A DNA stretch of 64,000 nt from Brevundimonas nasdae (GCF_016654005.1 NZ_JAEPWN010000003.1:1-64000), one strand, 5' to 3'; positions 23,570 to 33,511 are shown, counted from the first letter of the stretch. The notes: generated by a model not told the origin, from the sequence alone. Numbers and translations are program-made.

Positions 23570-24439
23570 ATGACCGCCCTCATCATCCACGGCGGCGCCG
23601 GCGCCCGGCGCGAACGCAACTACGACGCCGAAATCGTCCATATGCGCCAGGTGGTCGAGGCCATGAAGGTCCGGCTGGACGCAGGCGACAGCGCCCTGGA
23701 CGTCGCCGTCGCGGCGGTGGTCATGCTTGAGGATTCGGGTCTCTATGTCGCAGGCAAGGGCGCCTCGCCGAACCTGGCCGGCGCCTATGAGTTGGACGCC
23801 AGCATCATGGATGGATCGACCCGTCGCGCCGGATCGGTGGCGGCGCTTCAGGGGTTCCGCAACCCCGTCGTCGCCGCCCGCGCGGTGATGGAAAAGACAC
23901 CCCACGTCATGCTGGTCGGCGAAGGCGCAGCCCTGTTCGCCCATGATCAGGCATTGGAGATGATCGCCGACGAAGCCGCCTGGTTCACCGGGGCGGGCAA
24001 GGGCGAGGACAATCATCCGCCGGGAACCCTCAGCCACGGCACGGTCGGCGCCTGCGTGCTGGACGCGCACGGGCGGCTGGCGGCGGCGACCTCGACGGCG
24101 GGCGTATTCGGCAAGATGCCGGGCCGCGTCGGCGACACCCCGATCCCGGCGGCGGGAACCTGGGCGGATGCAGGCGCCGCCGCCTCCTGCACGGGGCAGG
24201 GCGAGTATTTCATCCGCGTCGCCGCCGCCGCACAGGTCGCCTGGCGTGTCGCGGCGGGACAGTCGCTGGCGGACGCGACCCAGGCCGTGATCGACGAGAT
24301 CGGCGTCATGGGCGGCGACGGCGGCCTGATCGCCCTGGACGCCCAGGGCAATATCGCCGCGCCCTTCAACAGTCAGGGCATGAAACACGCCTGGCTGACC
24401 CCAGACGGCGACATCGGGGTTGAAGTCTTCAGGGACTGA
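23570..24439 (+). CDS. Isoaspartyl peptidase / L-asparaginase (Ntn-hydrolase)
   Basis: 289 residues from the ATG at 23570, with AGGAAG upstream. Plant-type asparaginase fold: IIHGGAGAR near the start, DVAVAAVVMLEDSGLYVAGKGAS, then the autocleavage site HGTVGA, where Thr158 becomes the N-terminal nucleophile of the beta subunit. GGDGGLIALD and the closing segment follow. The precursor cleaves itself and the mature enzyme hydrolyses beta-aspartyl dipeptides and asparagine. The usual linker before the Thr is short here (GKGEDNHPPGTLS). Likely a housekeeping protein-repair or peptide-salvage enzyme. Confidence 0.9.
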   Translation: MTALIIHGGAGARRERNYDAEIVHMRQVVEAMKVRLDAGDSALDVAVAAVVMLEDSGLYVAGKGASPNLAGAYELDASIMDGSTRRAGSVAALQGFRNPVVAARAVMEKTPHVMLVGEGAALFAHDQALEMIADEAAWFTGAGKGEDNHPPGTLSHGTVGACVLDAHGRLAAATSTAGVFGKMPGRVGDTPIPAAGTWADAGAAASCTGQGEYFIRVAAAAQVAWRVAAGQSLADATQAVIDEIGVMGGDGGLIALDAQGNIAAPFNSQGMKHAWLTPDGDIGVEVFRD

Positions 24440-24614
24440 AGTCTGCGACGACAAGCTTGGCGTTACTGATCCGCGACACGTCCGGCAGGTAAAAGCCGCC
24501 GCCGACAGCGGAACACCATTCGACCAACGCCATTTCATTACATCTCTGTAAGGTGCGTTTGTGCGGATCACTGGTACGGTCGCGCCAAATTCGCCCAGCG
24601 CTGGAGCCGCCTGA

Positions 24615-27473
24615 ATGAAATTCCGCCTGACCGCCACCGTCGCCGCATCGGCCCTGCTGCTGAGCCTGGCCCCGGCCGCCTTCGCCGACAACTCCCCCGC
24701 ACCCGCCGCCGCCATCCAGGCGCAGCAGGGCGTCGTCGTCCCGCCGCTGGGCTTCACCCGGCGCGTGCTGCCCAACGGGCTGGAGGTCTATTCGGCGCGC
24801 GACACCAACACCTCCAACGTCACGGTGCAGGTCTGGTACAAGGTCGGGTCCAAGGACGACCCCGCAGGGCGCTCCGGCTTCGCCCACCTGTTCGAACACC
24901 TGATGTTCAAGGCGACCAAGAACCTGCCGTCCGAAAGCTTCGACCGCCTGACCGAGGATGTGGGCGGCGGCAACAACGCCTTCACCGCCGACGACGTGAC
25001 CGCTTACCACGAGACGATTCCGGCCAACCACCTGCAACGCCTGTTGTTCGCCGAGGCCGACCGCATGGGGTCGCTGGTCGTGGACGAGCCGACCTTCATC
25101 TCCGAACGCGACGTGGTGAAGGAGGAGTACCGCCAGCGAATTCTGGCCAGCCCCTACGGCCGCCTGTTCGGCCTGTTCCTGCCTGAAACCATCTACAAGG
25201 ACAGCCCCTATCGCCGTCCGGGCATCGGCTCGATCGAAGAACTGGAGGCCTCGTCCCTGGACGACGTGCGTCGCTTCCACGCCACCTACTATCGCCCGGA
25301 CAACGCCTATCTGATCGTGGCGGGCAATTTCGATCAGGCCCAGCTGGACCGCTGGGTCGACCAGTATTTCACCCCGCTGAAGAACCCGACGACGCCGATC
25401 CCGGCCAATAATGTCGCGGAGCCCGAGCCGACAGGTCCCAAGACCGTCACCTATTATGCGCCGAACGTACCCCTGCCGACGGCGGTGATCGCCTGGCCCG
25501 CCGTGAAATACGCCGACGCCGACCGCCCGGCGCTGGAGGTGCTGGACGGCATCCTGTCCACCGGTGAAAGCAGCCGCCTGTATCGTTCGCTGGTCTATGA
25601 CAAGCAGATCGCCACCAGCATCGGCTCCAACCCCGACTTCGCACAGCAGGCCGGCAATCTGGCCGCCTATTCGATCATGGCTGATGGCCACACCGCCGAA
25701 GAAGGCGTCGCCGCCCTGAACGAAGAAATCGCCAAGCTGCGCGATCAGCCGGTCACCGCCGCCGAACTGTCCGAGGCCCAGAACGAACTGGTCGCCGACG
25801 CCCTGCGCAGCCGCGAAACCGTCGAAGGCCGCGCCCAGACCCTGGGCTTCTCGCTGATCAACACGGGCAGCGCAGCCGCCGCCGATCAGGAGGTCGCCCG
25901 CATCCAGGCCGTCACCATCGCCGACGTCCAGCGCGTGGCCCGCAAGTATCTGACGCCGCAACGCCAGTCGACGATCCTGTACCTGGCCTCCGACGCCGCC
26001 AATCCGCCGTCGGTCGCGCGCACCAATGTGGATGCGCCGGTCAAGGTCGCCGACCTTGCGCCCGCAGGCGCACCGGTCACCCTGCTGCCGGAGGGCCAGC
26101 GCGCGGCCCTGCCGCAACCGGGCGCCGAAGTGGCCCCCGCCACACCCGCCGTCAGCGAGTTCCGCCTCGCCAACGGCCTGCGCGTCCTGGTGGCCCCGAC
26201 CAACGGCCTGCCGCTGATCTCGGCGCGTCTAAACATCAATGCGGGCACGGCGACCGATCCATCTGACAAGGCGGGCGTCGCCACCCTGACCTCGGCCCTT
26301 CTGACCCAGGGCACCAAGACGAAATCCGCCCCGGAGATCGCCACCCAGATCGAGCAACTGGGCGCGGTGATCGGCGCCAGCGCGGGATCGGACTTCTCCA
26401 GCGTCTACGCCAACGCCCCCGCCAACGCCTTTGGCCAGACGGTGGCCCTGATGGCGGATCTGGTGAAGAACCCCGCCTTCGACGGCGAGGAGCTGGAGCG
26501 TCAGCAGGCCCAGACCCTGGACGGCCTGCGCGTGGCCCTCAGCCAGCCCGGCCCGGTCGCCCGTCTGGCCGCCGCCCGCGTCATCTATGGCGCAGCCCCT
26601 TACGGCGCCCCCGGATCGGGCACGGTGGAATCGGTGCCGACGATCACCACCGCTGATGTCGCCGCCTTCCATGCGGCCCGCTATCGCCCCGCGAACGCGA
26701 CCCTGGTCTTCTCGGGCGACATCACCCCTGCGGCCGCGCGTGAGCTGGCGCAGCAGGCGTTCGGTGACTGGACCGTAACCGGCGCCGCTCCCGCCGCAGT
26801 CGCCAATCCCGCCGGCGCCGCCCTGCCCCCGCGCGTGGTGGTGATCAACCAGCCGGGCGCCGGTCAGGCCGCCGTCTTCGCCGCCATCCGCGGCGTGTCG
26901 CGCACCGACGCCGACTACTTCCCGCTGACGGTTGGCAACACCCTGCTGGGCGGCGGCTTCTCGTCGCGTCTGAACCAGGAAATCCGCATCAAGGGCGGTC
27001 TGTCCTATGGTGCAAGCTCGTCGCTGGGCGTCCGCGCCAATGCGGGCTTGTTCACCGCCTCGGCCCAGACCAAGAACGAATCCGCCGTAAAGGTCGCTGA
27101 TCTGCTGCTGAGCGAAGTCGGCAAGCTGGGCGCGACGCGCGCGACCGAGGCTGATCTGGCCCCGCGACGCGCCACCCTGATCGGCGGCTTCGGCGATTCG
27201 CTGGAGACGGTGGACGGGCTGGGCTCTCTGGTCGCGGGCCTGGCCCAGTACGACCTGCCGATGACCGAACTGGCCGCCTATGCCGGCCGGGTGCGCGCCG
27301 TGACCCCGGAACAGGTCCAGGCGGCCTTCGCCAACCACCTGCCGATCAACCGCGCCAGCCTGGTGATCGTGGGCGACGGTTCGCTGTTCCTGGACGCCCT
27401 GCGCGCCAAACACCCCAACGTCGAAGTCATCAACATCGACGACCTGAACCTGAACAGCGCCACGCTTAAGTAA
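24615..27473 (+). CDS. M16 family zinc metallopeptidase, two-domain, exported
   Basis: 952 residues. Signal peptide about 1-24 ending AAFAD. The first M16 pair has the inverted zinc motif HLFEH (His91, Glu94, His95) and a second Glu further on in the family position. The second half repeats the fold (VSEFRLANGLRVLVAPTNGLP, GVATLTSALLTQGTK) but lacks the HxxEH, so it is the inactive clam-shell half. It ends with GGLSYGASSSLGVRANAGLFTASAQT. Pitrilysin-like, periplasmic, and the size expected for fused active and inactive subunits. The following gene is convergent, 51 bases away. Confidence 0.93.
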   Translation: MKFRLTATVAASALLLSLAPAAFADNSPAPAAAIQAQQGVVVPPLGFTRRVLPNGLEVYSARDTNTSNVTVQVWYKVGSKDDPAGRSGFAHLFEHLMFKATKNLPSESFDRLTEDVGGGNNAFTADDVTAYHETIPANHLQRLLFAEADRMGSLVVDEPTFISERDVVKEEYRQRILASPYGRLFGLFLPETIYKDSPYRRPGIGSIEELEASSLDDVRRFHATYYRPDNAYLIVAGNFDQAQLDRWVDQYFTPLKNPTTPIPANNVAEPEPTGPKTVTYYAPNVPLPTAVIAWPAVKYADADRPALEVLDGILSTGESSRLYRSLVYDKQIATSIGSNPDFAQQAGNLAAYSIMADGHTAEEGVAALNEEIAKLRDQPVTAAELSEAQNELVADALRSRETVEGRAQTLGFSLINTGSAAAADQEVARIQAVTIADVQRVARKYLTPQRQSTILYLASDAANPPSVARTNVDAPVKVADLAPAGAPVTLLPEGQRAALPQPGAEVAPATPAVSEFRLANGLRVLVAPTNGLPLISARLNINAGTATDPSDKAGVATLTSALLTQGTKTKSAPEIATQIEQLGAVIGASAGSDFSSVYANAPANAFGQTVALMADLVKNPAFDGEELERQQAQTLDGLRVALSQPGPVARLAAARVIYGAAPYGAPGSGTVESVPTITTADVAAFHAARYRPANATLVFSGDITPAAARELAQQAFGDWTVTGAAPAAVANPAGAALPPRVVVINQPGAGQAAVFAAIRGVSRTDADYFPLTVGNTLLGGGFSSRLNQEIRIKGGLSYGASSSLGVRANAGLFTASAQTKNESAVKVADLLLSEVGKLGATRATEADLAPRRATLIGGFGDSLETVDGLGSLVAGLAQYDLPMTELAAYAGRVRAVTPEQVQAAFANHLPINRASLVIVGDGSLFLDALRAKHPNVEVINIDDLNLNSATLK

Positions 27474-27524
27474 GGCCGGAAACCCGGACCTCCTTCCCGT
27501 CTCACGCGGGGAGGAGGCGGCGGT

Positions 27525-28355
27525 TCAGACCGACAGGCAGACCACCTGGGCCACGCGCAGGTCGCGCCGCAGGGTGTCGGACACCCGACCATAGTTGTCG
27601 ATCGTGACCGGCTCGCCCAGCGACGCCTCGTCCGCGCGCTGCTCGCCCCGGATGGCGGGGCCAAAGGATTCCGGTGCCGTCGTATAGATCCGGCCCCGAC
27701 GCGGTGATTCCGCCAGGGTGACGCCGATCACCCGCCCATGACGATCCAGCGCAGGCGCCCCCGAAAGCCCCGACAGGGTGCCCGTGAGGCCGCGCGTCCG
27801 CCCCACTTCCGCCCAGGCCAGAACCGGCTCGGACCGCGCCCCGCGCCCTGAAATCTGCAGGGTTTCGCGCCCCAGCAGACGCGAGGTCACCTCGCCCGCG
27901 CTGCCCTGCGGAAAGCCCGGATGGAAGGCGCGCTGGTTCTTGTGCAGGGGCGCATCGACAGCGACCGGCAGGGCGGGCGGACCCCCGTCCGTAATCAGAA
28001 GCGCCACGTCCGCGCGCGCAGCCAGGCGCACGTCGGCGGCGATGGCGCGCCCGCCGCCGATGACCAGGGCGGGCTTGCGGCATCCCTCCACCACATGGCG
28101 GGCCGTGACCCAGCGCCCCTCGCCCGCAATCGAGAAGGCGGTGCCGGAGGTGGGCTGGAACGGCGTCTCTGGCGCATTGACCGTGACGGCGGCGTCAAAG
28201 GGCGTGATCGGCCCCAGCAGCGCCCCCTCCACCGCATCCGGCGGCGGCGGGGCAGGCGGCGCATCCGCGTTCTCGCGTCGCGCAACAGAGACGCTCAGCA
28301 GCACCCCGACGACCGCCGCATAGATGGCCCAGTCGGGCAGGCGGGGAAACTGCAT
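27525..28355 (-). CDS. Membrane-anchored trypsin-like serine peptidase
   Basis: 276 residues from the ATG at 28355. An N-terminal hydrophobic helix at 8-25 anchors it. A Pro-rich linker follows, then a chymotrypsin-fold domain with His87 in VTARHVVEGC, Asp116 in RADVALL and Ser198 in GLSGAPAL. The nucleophile context GLSGAP instead of GNSGGP is a variant, but the three catalytic residues are in order. There is no PDZ domain. It starts 5 bases after the DUF350 gene, so the two form an operon. Substrate unknown, in the periplasm. Confidence 0.8.
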   Translation of the reverse strand: MQFPRLPDWAIYAAVVGVLLSVSVARRENADAPPAPPPPDAVEGALLGPITPFDAAVTVNAPETPFQPTSGTAFSIAGEGRWVTARHVVEGCRKPALVIGGGRAIAADVRLAARADVALLITDGGPPALPVAVDAPLHKNQRAFHPGFPQGSAGEVTSRLLGRETLQISGRGARSEPVLAWAEVGRTRGLTGTLSGLSGAPALDRHGRVIGVTLAESPRRGRIYTTAPESFGPAIRGEQRADEASLGEPVTIDNYGRVSDTLRRDLRVAQVVCLSV

Positions 28356-28360
28356 CCCGC

Positions 28361-28795
28361 TCACCCCGTCAGGGCGGCGGACATGATCAACGCCGTGGCC
28401 AGCTTTGCGCCGACCAGAACCACGGCGGCGGAAACCTCTCCGTCCTTGATCCTCTGCGGCAGGCCGGTCAGCAGCATGTCCACGACCCGGAAGGCCAGAA
28501 GCTGCAGCACCACTGTCGCCACGCCCCATATGGCGATGTCGCGCACCGAGTTGGACACCGACATCGACACCGCCAGCGGAATGGCCAGCCCGACCAGAAC
28601 CCCGGCGAAGGCCACGGCGGCGGCCGGGTTCCCCTCACGGATCAGCGCGATCTCGCGCCATGGCGTCAGCATGACATAGACCGCCGCCCCCGCCGCAAGC
28701 AGCAGCAGGCTGACGACCAGGTGCATCACCATGATCGGGAAGCCCGAGGCGAAAGCCTGCACCTCGGCGCTGGTCAGAACATCGGACGGGTCCAT
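28361..28795 (-). CDS. DUF350 family membrane protein
   Basis: 144 residues with four hydrophobic helices arranged as two DUF350 repeats: FPIMVMHLVVSLLLLAAGAAVYVML, then REIALIREGNPAAAVAFAGVLVGLAIPLA, the ring SNSVRDIAIWGVATVVLQLLAFRVVD, and a last helix with VVLVGAKLATALIMSAAL. The motif I-R-x-G-N-x-A-A-A is conserved in the family. Function is unknown. The serine-peptidase gene follows within 5 bases. Confidence 0.88.
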   Translation of the reverse strand: MDPSDVLTSAEVQAFASGFPIMVMHLVVSLLLLAAGAAVYVMLTPWREIALIREGNPAAAVAFAGVLVGLAIPLAVSMSVSNSVRDIAIWGVATVVLQLLAFRVVDMLLTGLPQRIKDGEVSAAVVLVGAKLATALIMSAALTG

Positions 28796-28889
28796 GGCTC
28801 CACGCCTTGCCTGATTGTCGCCCCAATCCGCAAGCGCCCCACGGCCACACCTTGTGACGAAAGATTACAAGCCAGTGCCGGCGCGGCCT

Positions 28890-30050
28890 TTAAGCTGCGG
28901 CCTGCTCTGCTTTTCTCGCCGCACTTGCCCGGATCTTTTCGCTTTCGGACTTCAGCTGGCCGCAGGCGGCCAAGATGTCGCGGCCGCGCGGGGTGCGGAT
29001 TGGGCTGGCGTATCCGGCCTTGTTCAGGATGGCGGCGAAGCGTTCGATCGTCTTCCAGTCCGAGCACTGATAGTCGGTGCCAGGCCAGGGGTTGAACGGG
29101 ATCAGGTTGACCTTGGCCGGAATGCCTTCGATCAGTTTCAGCAACGCCCTGGCTTCTTCAGGGCTGTCGTTGACGCCCTTCAGCATGACGTATTCGAAGG
29201 TGACGCGGCGCGCATTGGACAGGCCCGGATAGGCCCGGATGCCCGCCATCAGCTGCTCCAGCGGATATTTCTTGTTCAGCGGCACCAGAACATCGCGCAG
29301 GGCGTCGTTGGTGGCGTGCAGGCTGATGGCCAGCATGGCCGCCGTGCGCGTGCCCAGCGCCTCCAACTGCGGCACCACGCCCGAGGTCGAGACCGTGATG
29401 CGGCGGCGCGACAGGGCGATGCCCTCATTGTCGGAAATGATGTCGATGGCGTCGGCGACATGGTCCAGATTGTAGAGTGGCTCGCCCATGCCCATGAAGA
29501 CGATGTTGGACAGGCGGCGGTCTTCCATGGGCGACGGCCATTCCTCCAGATCGTCGCGCGCCACCTGGACCTGGGCCACGATCTCGGCCGTGGTCAGGTT
29601 GCGGACCAGTTTCTGCGTGCCGGTGTGGCAGAAGGTGCAGTTCAGGGTGCAGCCGACCTGGGACGAGACGCACAGGGCGCCCGCGCGGCCCACGTCGGGA
29701 ATATAGACGGCCTCGACCTCGATGCCCGGCGCCGTGCGGATCAGCCATTTGCGCGTGCCATCCTTGGACACCTGACGCTCGACGATCTCGGGGCGGGCCA
29801 GGGTGAAATGCTCGGCCAGCTTGGCCTGCATGTCCTTGGCCACATTGCTCATGGCCGAAAACTCGGTCACGCCATAGTGGTGGATCCAGCCCCAGATCTG
29901 GCTGGCGCGCATCTTGGCCTTTTCAGGCGGGCAGACACCGGCGTCGATCAATGCTTGACGCAGACCCTCGCGCGTCAGCCCGGACAGGTTGACGAGAGGC
30001 TTGACGGCGGGCGCGTTAGAGACGCGCGAAAGGTCGAGCGTGATGCTCAA
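28890..30050 (-). CDS. rlmN: 23S rRNA (adenine2503-C2)-methyltransferase RlmN
   Basis: 386 residues. Radical-SAM enzyme that methylates A2503 of 23S rRNA and A37 of some tRNAs. The iron-sulfur cluster cysteines are C134, C138 and C141 in [22 protein letters not shown], the conserved [21 protein letters not shown] and [10 protein letters not shown] follow. The cysteine that forms the transient methylene link lies in the C-terminal region ([12 protein letters not shown], conserved). Full length, cytosolic. Confidence 0.96.
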   Translation of the reverse strand: MSITLDLSRVSNAPAVKPLVNLSGLTREGLRQALIDAGVCPPEKAKMRASQIWGWIHHYGVTEFSAMSNVAKDMQAKLAEHFTLARPEIVERQVSKDGTRKWLIRTAPGIEVEAVYIPDVGRAGALCVSSQVGCTLNCTFCHTGTQKLVRNLTTAEIVAQVQVARDDLEEWPSPMEDRRLSNIVFMGMGEPLYNLDHVADAIDIISDNEGIALSRRRITVSTSGVVPQLEALGTRTAAMLAISLHATNDALRDVLVPLNKKYPLEQLMAGIRAYPGLSNARRVTFEYVMLKGVNDSPEEARALLKLIEGIPAKVNLIPFNPWPGTDYQCSDWKTIERFAAILNKAGYASPIRTPRGRDILAACGQLKSESEKIRASAARKAEQAAA

Positions 30051-30132
30051 GGCGGCGATCCTGCATGCAGTTGAGCCTGCCTATATAGCACGGATCCCGG
30101 CGATTGCATGGCCGGGCGGAAAAGGACGGTTC

Positions 30133-30432
30133 CTAAAGCCCGACGTCCCAGACGCCGGCGTCGCGCATGCGCGTTTCGCGCGCTTCCTCTGCACGGCCGC
30201 CCATGTCGGCGGCCATGCCGCGAATGGCGGTGGAGACGGTCGCCTTATGCACCCCCGGAACCAGGGCGTGAGCGAAGGCGGCGCAGGCCAGGCCCATCAG
30301 CCTGAACCCAAAGGCGGACGAGGCGGCCATATGTTCGAAATAGGTTTCGCCCACCTCGCGCGGGTGATCACGAAACAGCCGGGCGAACGGCGTCGAACCC
30401 GAACGGGTGCGGTCGATCGTCGTCTGGCTCAT
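30133..30432 (-). CDS. DUF6356 family protein
   Basis: 99 residues from the ATG at 30432. The frame stays open upstream, but the first 41 codons lack similarity. Recognisable pattern: PFARLFRDHPREVGETYFEHMAAS, then a hydrophobic stretch AFGFRLMGLACAAFAHALVPG and KATVSTAIRGMAADM. The family is small, widespread in Caulobacterales and sphingomonads, and of unknown function, probably membrane-associated through the single hydrophobic segment. Confidence 0.82.
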   Translation of the reverse strand: MSQTTIDRTRSGSTPFARLFRDHPREVGETYFEHMAASSAFGFRLMGLACAAFAHALVPGVHKATVSTAIRGMAADMGGRAEEARETRMRDAGVWDVGL

Positions 30433-30573
30433 GAGATCAAACTCCGGTGATACAAGATTACAATCGTCCCCCTGAAACGGCTTTTGCGCAACCCCCAAAT
30501 CCAGAGAGCGAAACAGGCCATCGTCAGCACGGATTTCTCGGTTTAGGGTCCGCATTCGATCAAAGGAAAGCTC

Positions 30574-31917
30574 ATGCCGCTAAGCTTCAGGGCCGTTTCG
30601 TCCATCGCTGTCGCCGTCGCCGTGTTCGGCGCCGCCGCACCCGTTCAGGCGCTCGCACAGGCCCAGGCCGCCCCCGCCAGCCTGCCCTATGATGCAAGAC
30701 GCGGCGTGTTCAGCTTCTCCTCCGGCCTGGAAGGCTCCCTGCCCGCCGTGGTGCAGGTGACGACCCTGGGACAGTCGCGCGGCCCCAGTTCGGACGGCGG
30801 CGATCCCAAGCCCTACGCCTCGGGCTCTGGCGTCATCGTCGACGCCGCCGAAGGGATTGTGATCACCAACAACCATGTGGTCGAGGGCGGGCGCAAGTTC
30901 ACCATCGACCTGACCGACGGGCGCCTGTTCGACGCCACCCTGATCGGCGCGGACAAGGCCACCGACATCGCGGTGCTGAAGATCGTGCCCGACGGGCGCC
31001 CGCTGAACCTGCGTCAGGTGCAGACGGTGGATTCCGACACCCTGCGCACCGGCGATCTGGCCTTCGCCGTCGGCTATCCGCTGGGGTTGGACCAGACCCT
31101 GACCATGGGCGTGGTCTCGGGCCTGAACCGCTCCGGCCTGGGCGATGCGGTCGAGGACTATATCCAGACCGACGCCGCCGTGAACTCCGGCAATTCGGGC
31201 GGACCGCTGCTGGACAGCCGGGGCCGTCTGATCGGCATCAACACCTCGATCCTGTCGGGCGGGTTCGGGGGCGGCAATGACGGCATCGCCTTCGCCGTGC
31301 CGACGCGGATCATGCTCTATGTCGCCGACCAGCTGAGGAAGAACGGAGAGGTCAAGCGCGGCTCGACCGGGGCCATCTTCGGCTCTCTGAATGCTGAACG
31401 GGCGCGTGAGCTGAACCTGCGCATAGTGCGGGGCGCCGTGGTCGCCGATGTCGCGCCAGGCTCTCCGGCCGAGCGCGCGGGCCTGCGCCACAACGATGTC
31501 ATCACCCGCATCGCCGGCCGCCCGGTCGCCAACGCCGGTTCGATCAACGCCACCGTCGGCATCGCTGCGCCCGGCTCCGATCTCAGCGTGGTCTATCTGC
31601 GCGGCGGGCGCGAGGCCACGGTCAGCCTGCCGGTCGAGATGACGGCGGATGTGCCCGTGGTGATCGGCGCCAGCGCTGTGGCCGCCCATGGCGCGACGGT
31701 GCGGGATTCCGACGGCGGCGCCCAGGTGTCGGCCGTCGAGGCAGGTCAGCCCTTCGCCCAGGCCGGGCTGATCGCCGGCGACCTGATCACCAGCATCAAT
31801 GGCGCCACGATCAAGGATTCCCGCGCGGCGGCCCGGGCGCTGCAGTCCGCGTCGGGCGCCGTCGAGGTGACGGTGACGCGCAACGGCGAAACCGAGAAGC
31901 TGACGCTGACGATCTGA
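30574..31917 (+). CDS. DegP/DegQ-like periplasmic serine protease with two PDZ domains
   Basis: 447 residues. Signal peptide about 1-29. Trypsin-like domain with His101 (NNHVVEGG), Asp131 (ATDIAVLKI) and Ser208 (NSGNSGGPL), full catalytic triad. Two PDZ domains follow, at about 275-365 (RGAVVADVAPGSPAERAGL) and about 375-445 (VSAVEAGQPFAQAGLIAGDLI). It degrades or refolds misfolded envelope proteins. It lacks the long LA-loop of DegP and so is closer to DegQ/DegS-like forms. Confidence 0.93.
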   Translation: MPLSFRAVSSIAVAVAVFGAAAPVQALAQAQAAPASLPYDARRGVFSFSSGLEGSLPAVVQVTTLGQSRGPSSDGGDPKPYASGSGVIVDAAEGIVITNNHVVEGGRKFTIDLTDGRLFDATLIGADKATDIAVLKIVPDGRPLNLRQVQTVDSDTLRTGDLAFAVGYPLGLDQTLTMGVVSGLNRSGLGDAVEDYIQTDAAVNSGNSGGPLLDSRGRLIGINTSILSGGFGGGNDGIAFAVPTRIMLYVADQLRKNGEVKRGSTGAIFGSLNAERARELNLRIVRGAVVADVAPGSPAERAGLRHNDVITRIAGRPVANAGSINATVGIAAPGSDLSVVYLRGGREATVSLPVEMTADVPVVIGASAVAAHGATVRDSDGGAQVSAVEAGQPFAQAGLIAGDLITSINGATIKDSRAAARALQSASGAVEVTVTRNGETEKLTLTI

Positions 31918-32261
31918 GGAAAGTCCGGCCCGTTCCTCCGGCCCTTCCGGCCGGGGGACACGGCTGCACCCCGAAACCAGGCTCCAGACAGCGAAACGCC
32001 CGCCTTGCCTGGGAGGGGGAGGGATCGGCAGGGCGGGCGCTCGCTTGGAGGAAGCATCGGCCGCCGGAGCCCTTTAATGGAAACATCCAGGGGGCTGGGG
32101 GGGCTGTTCAGTATCCGGACACTTCCGAACTCCGACGAGCCGATGTGTCTTGTTTCGTCGGCCAACCGGGCGGGCGAAGGACCGAAACGGGGCCATTTCG
32201 TGTCGGGGGCGATTTATCCGGCGCCACTGGCGCTGGCGGAACGCGCCCTTAAGTTCAAACC
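31918..32261. other. Intergenic stretch with a long nested stem-loop (31980-32071)
   Basis: No gene is seen in these 344 bases. A nested structure is visible: GGCTCC (31980-31985) with GGAGCC (32066-32071), AGCGA with TCGCT, and CGCCCGCCTTGCC (31998-32010) with GGCAGGGCGGGCG (32027-32039). This could be a leader element or a small RNA, or be a by-product of GC-rich DNA. A promoter for the DUF2794 gene must lie here as well. Confidence 0.4.
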
Positions 32262-32597
32262 ATGAGCATGAACCCTCACGAAACCGGGCCGCAGATCGGG
32301 CCGGTCTTTTTCGACCGCCGCGAACTGGACCCGATCCTGAAGGTCTATGGCCGCATGGTCGCCCAGGGCGAATGGCGCGACTACGCCATGGCCGGCCACA
32401 AAGACTTCGCCGAGTTCGCCGTCTTTCGCCGCACCGGGGACGCCCCCGCCTACCGCATCGAAAAACGCCCCGCGCTCCAGACCCGCCAGGGCCAATGGGC
32501 CGTCATCGGCGAAGGGGGCCAGGTCCTGCGCCGCGGCCGCGACCTGCCCCAGGTCCTGCGCGTCTTCGACGCCCGCCGCTTTCAGGTGGTGGAATAG
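32262..32597 (+). CDS. DUF2794 domain-containing protein
   Basis: 111 residues. Almost the whole protein is the DUF2794 domain: VFFDRRELDPILKVYGRMVAQGEWRDYA, FAVFRRTGDAPAYRIEKRPAL, GQWAVIGEGGQVLRRGRDL, QVLRVFDARRF. The family is confined to Alphaproteobacteria and of unknown function. No membrane segment or signal peptide. The neighbour to the right is convergent, with a 6-base gap. Confidence 0.9.
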   Translation: MSMNPHETGPQIGPVFFDRRELDPILKVYGRMVAQGEWRDYAMAGHKDFAEFAVFRRTGDAPAYRIEKRPALQTRQGQWAVIGEGGQVLRRGRDLPQVLRVFDARRFQVVE

Positions 32598-32603
32598 CGC
32601 CGA

Positions 32604-33395
32604 TCAGCGGTTCACTGGCTGAATTCGCGCGCCGTTCACTTCCCACAGTTTGCCGCCTGCGCTCGTGTAGATCGGCAACTGGTTCAGCAGCGACACAAAC
32701 ACGTGAATCTCCAGCGGTTGAGGCGCGACAATCACGTTGGTGAACAGGCCTGCGATCTGCCCGCCCTGCCGAACCTGGCTGCTATCCATATCCAGACAAC
32801 TACTCGACAGTTGTTCCCGGCGCTCCACCGTCTTGCCGTCTGCGCTGATATGGAACCGATAGTGGCCGCCCATAGGCACCAGACCCGGCTGCGTCGTCGA
32901 GGCCAGCAACCAGACCAGCCATCCCTCTCCGTCCGGATTTTTCAGGATAACCGGGTTGTACCGCGCCGCGCAACGCAATGTCCCAATCCCCAGCGCAGCC
33001 GTCATCCGTGCTGAAAACCTCGCGAGCTCATCGGGCGTGAGTGTGAGGTCGGCAGCGTCGACCACGGCCCCAGCGCGCAGGTGATCGTCCACCACCACAT
33101 CCTTGAAGGCTAGCGGCGCATCCATCGTACCCGCCAAAAAGCGAACACGCTGATTGCGCCCGTCTTCCACAACGATCCAGCCAATCAGGCCTTCTGGGAG
33201 CTTGCCAGCATAGGCCGCCAGAAAAGCGTCAGTTGCGCGCGCTGACGCCATGTCCTGACGCCAAATTGCCTGTCCCAGACGAACCGTCTCAGGGATAGAC
33301 CAGACTTGAACCTGCTGCGGCGGCGCATCCTGAGCCAGGGCAGTCCCAGTCATCGCGAGAGCGAAAAAGATCGGCGCCAGCAAACGTCGAAACAT
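32604..33395 (-). CDS. Exported hypothetical protein
   Basis: 263 residues. Signal peptide 1-22 ending TALAQD. The mature protein shows no family I recognise. Two cysteines, in GTLRCAARY and SSSCLDMDS, could form a disulfide. The C-terminal part (GLFTNVIVAPQPLEIHVFVSLLNQLPIYTSAG) is beta-strand-like, which suggests a soluble periplasmic domain. Full-length with clear start; ends by overlapping almost directly with the DUF2794 gene. Confidence 0.7.
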   Translation of the reverse strand: MFRRLLAPIFFALAMTGTALAQDAPPQQVQVWSIPETVRLGQAIWRQDMASARATDAFLAAYAGKLPEGLIGWIVVEDGRNQRVRFLAGTMDAPLAFKDVVVDDHLRAGAVVDAADLTLTPDELARFSARMTAALGIGTLRCAARYNPVILKNPDGEGWLVWLLASTTQPGLVPMGGHYRFHISADGKTVERREQLSSSCLDMDSSQVRQGGQIAGLFTNVIVAPQPLEIHVFVSLLNQLPIYTSAGGKLWEVNGARIQPVNR

Positions 33396-33462
33396 GTCTC
33401 ACCTCAGCAACGCACCACCCGCGCCGCGACCATAAGAAGGCGCCGTTAGGTTGCATGCAAAC

Positions 33463-33489
33463 GAAAAGGGCCCCGCGAGGGGCCCTTTC
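33463..33489 (-). terminator. Intrinsic terminator downstream of the Bax-inhibitor-1 gene
   Basis: A strong stem GGGCCCC/GGGGCCC around the loop GCGA. On the minus strand it is followed by CTTTTCG, on the plus strand by TTTCC. It lies 23 bases beyond the stop of the minus-strand BI-1 gene. Confidence 0.75.
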
Positions 33490-33511
33490 CAGATCCGTCT
33501 TGCGACTGACC

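Noticed and set aside
24429..26117. 562-codon minus-strand frame over the M16 peptidase
   Set aside because: Gly- and His-rich shadow composition; the plus strand has zinc motif and signal peptide.
31916..31930. GAGGAAAGTCCGG, the conserved opening of RNase P RNA
   Set aside because: It begins inside the DegP-like stop codon, and the other conserved RNase P blocks do not follow. Treated as chance.
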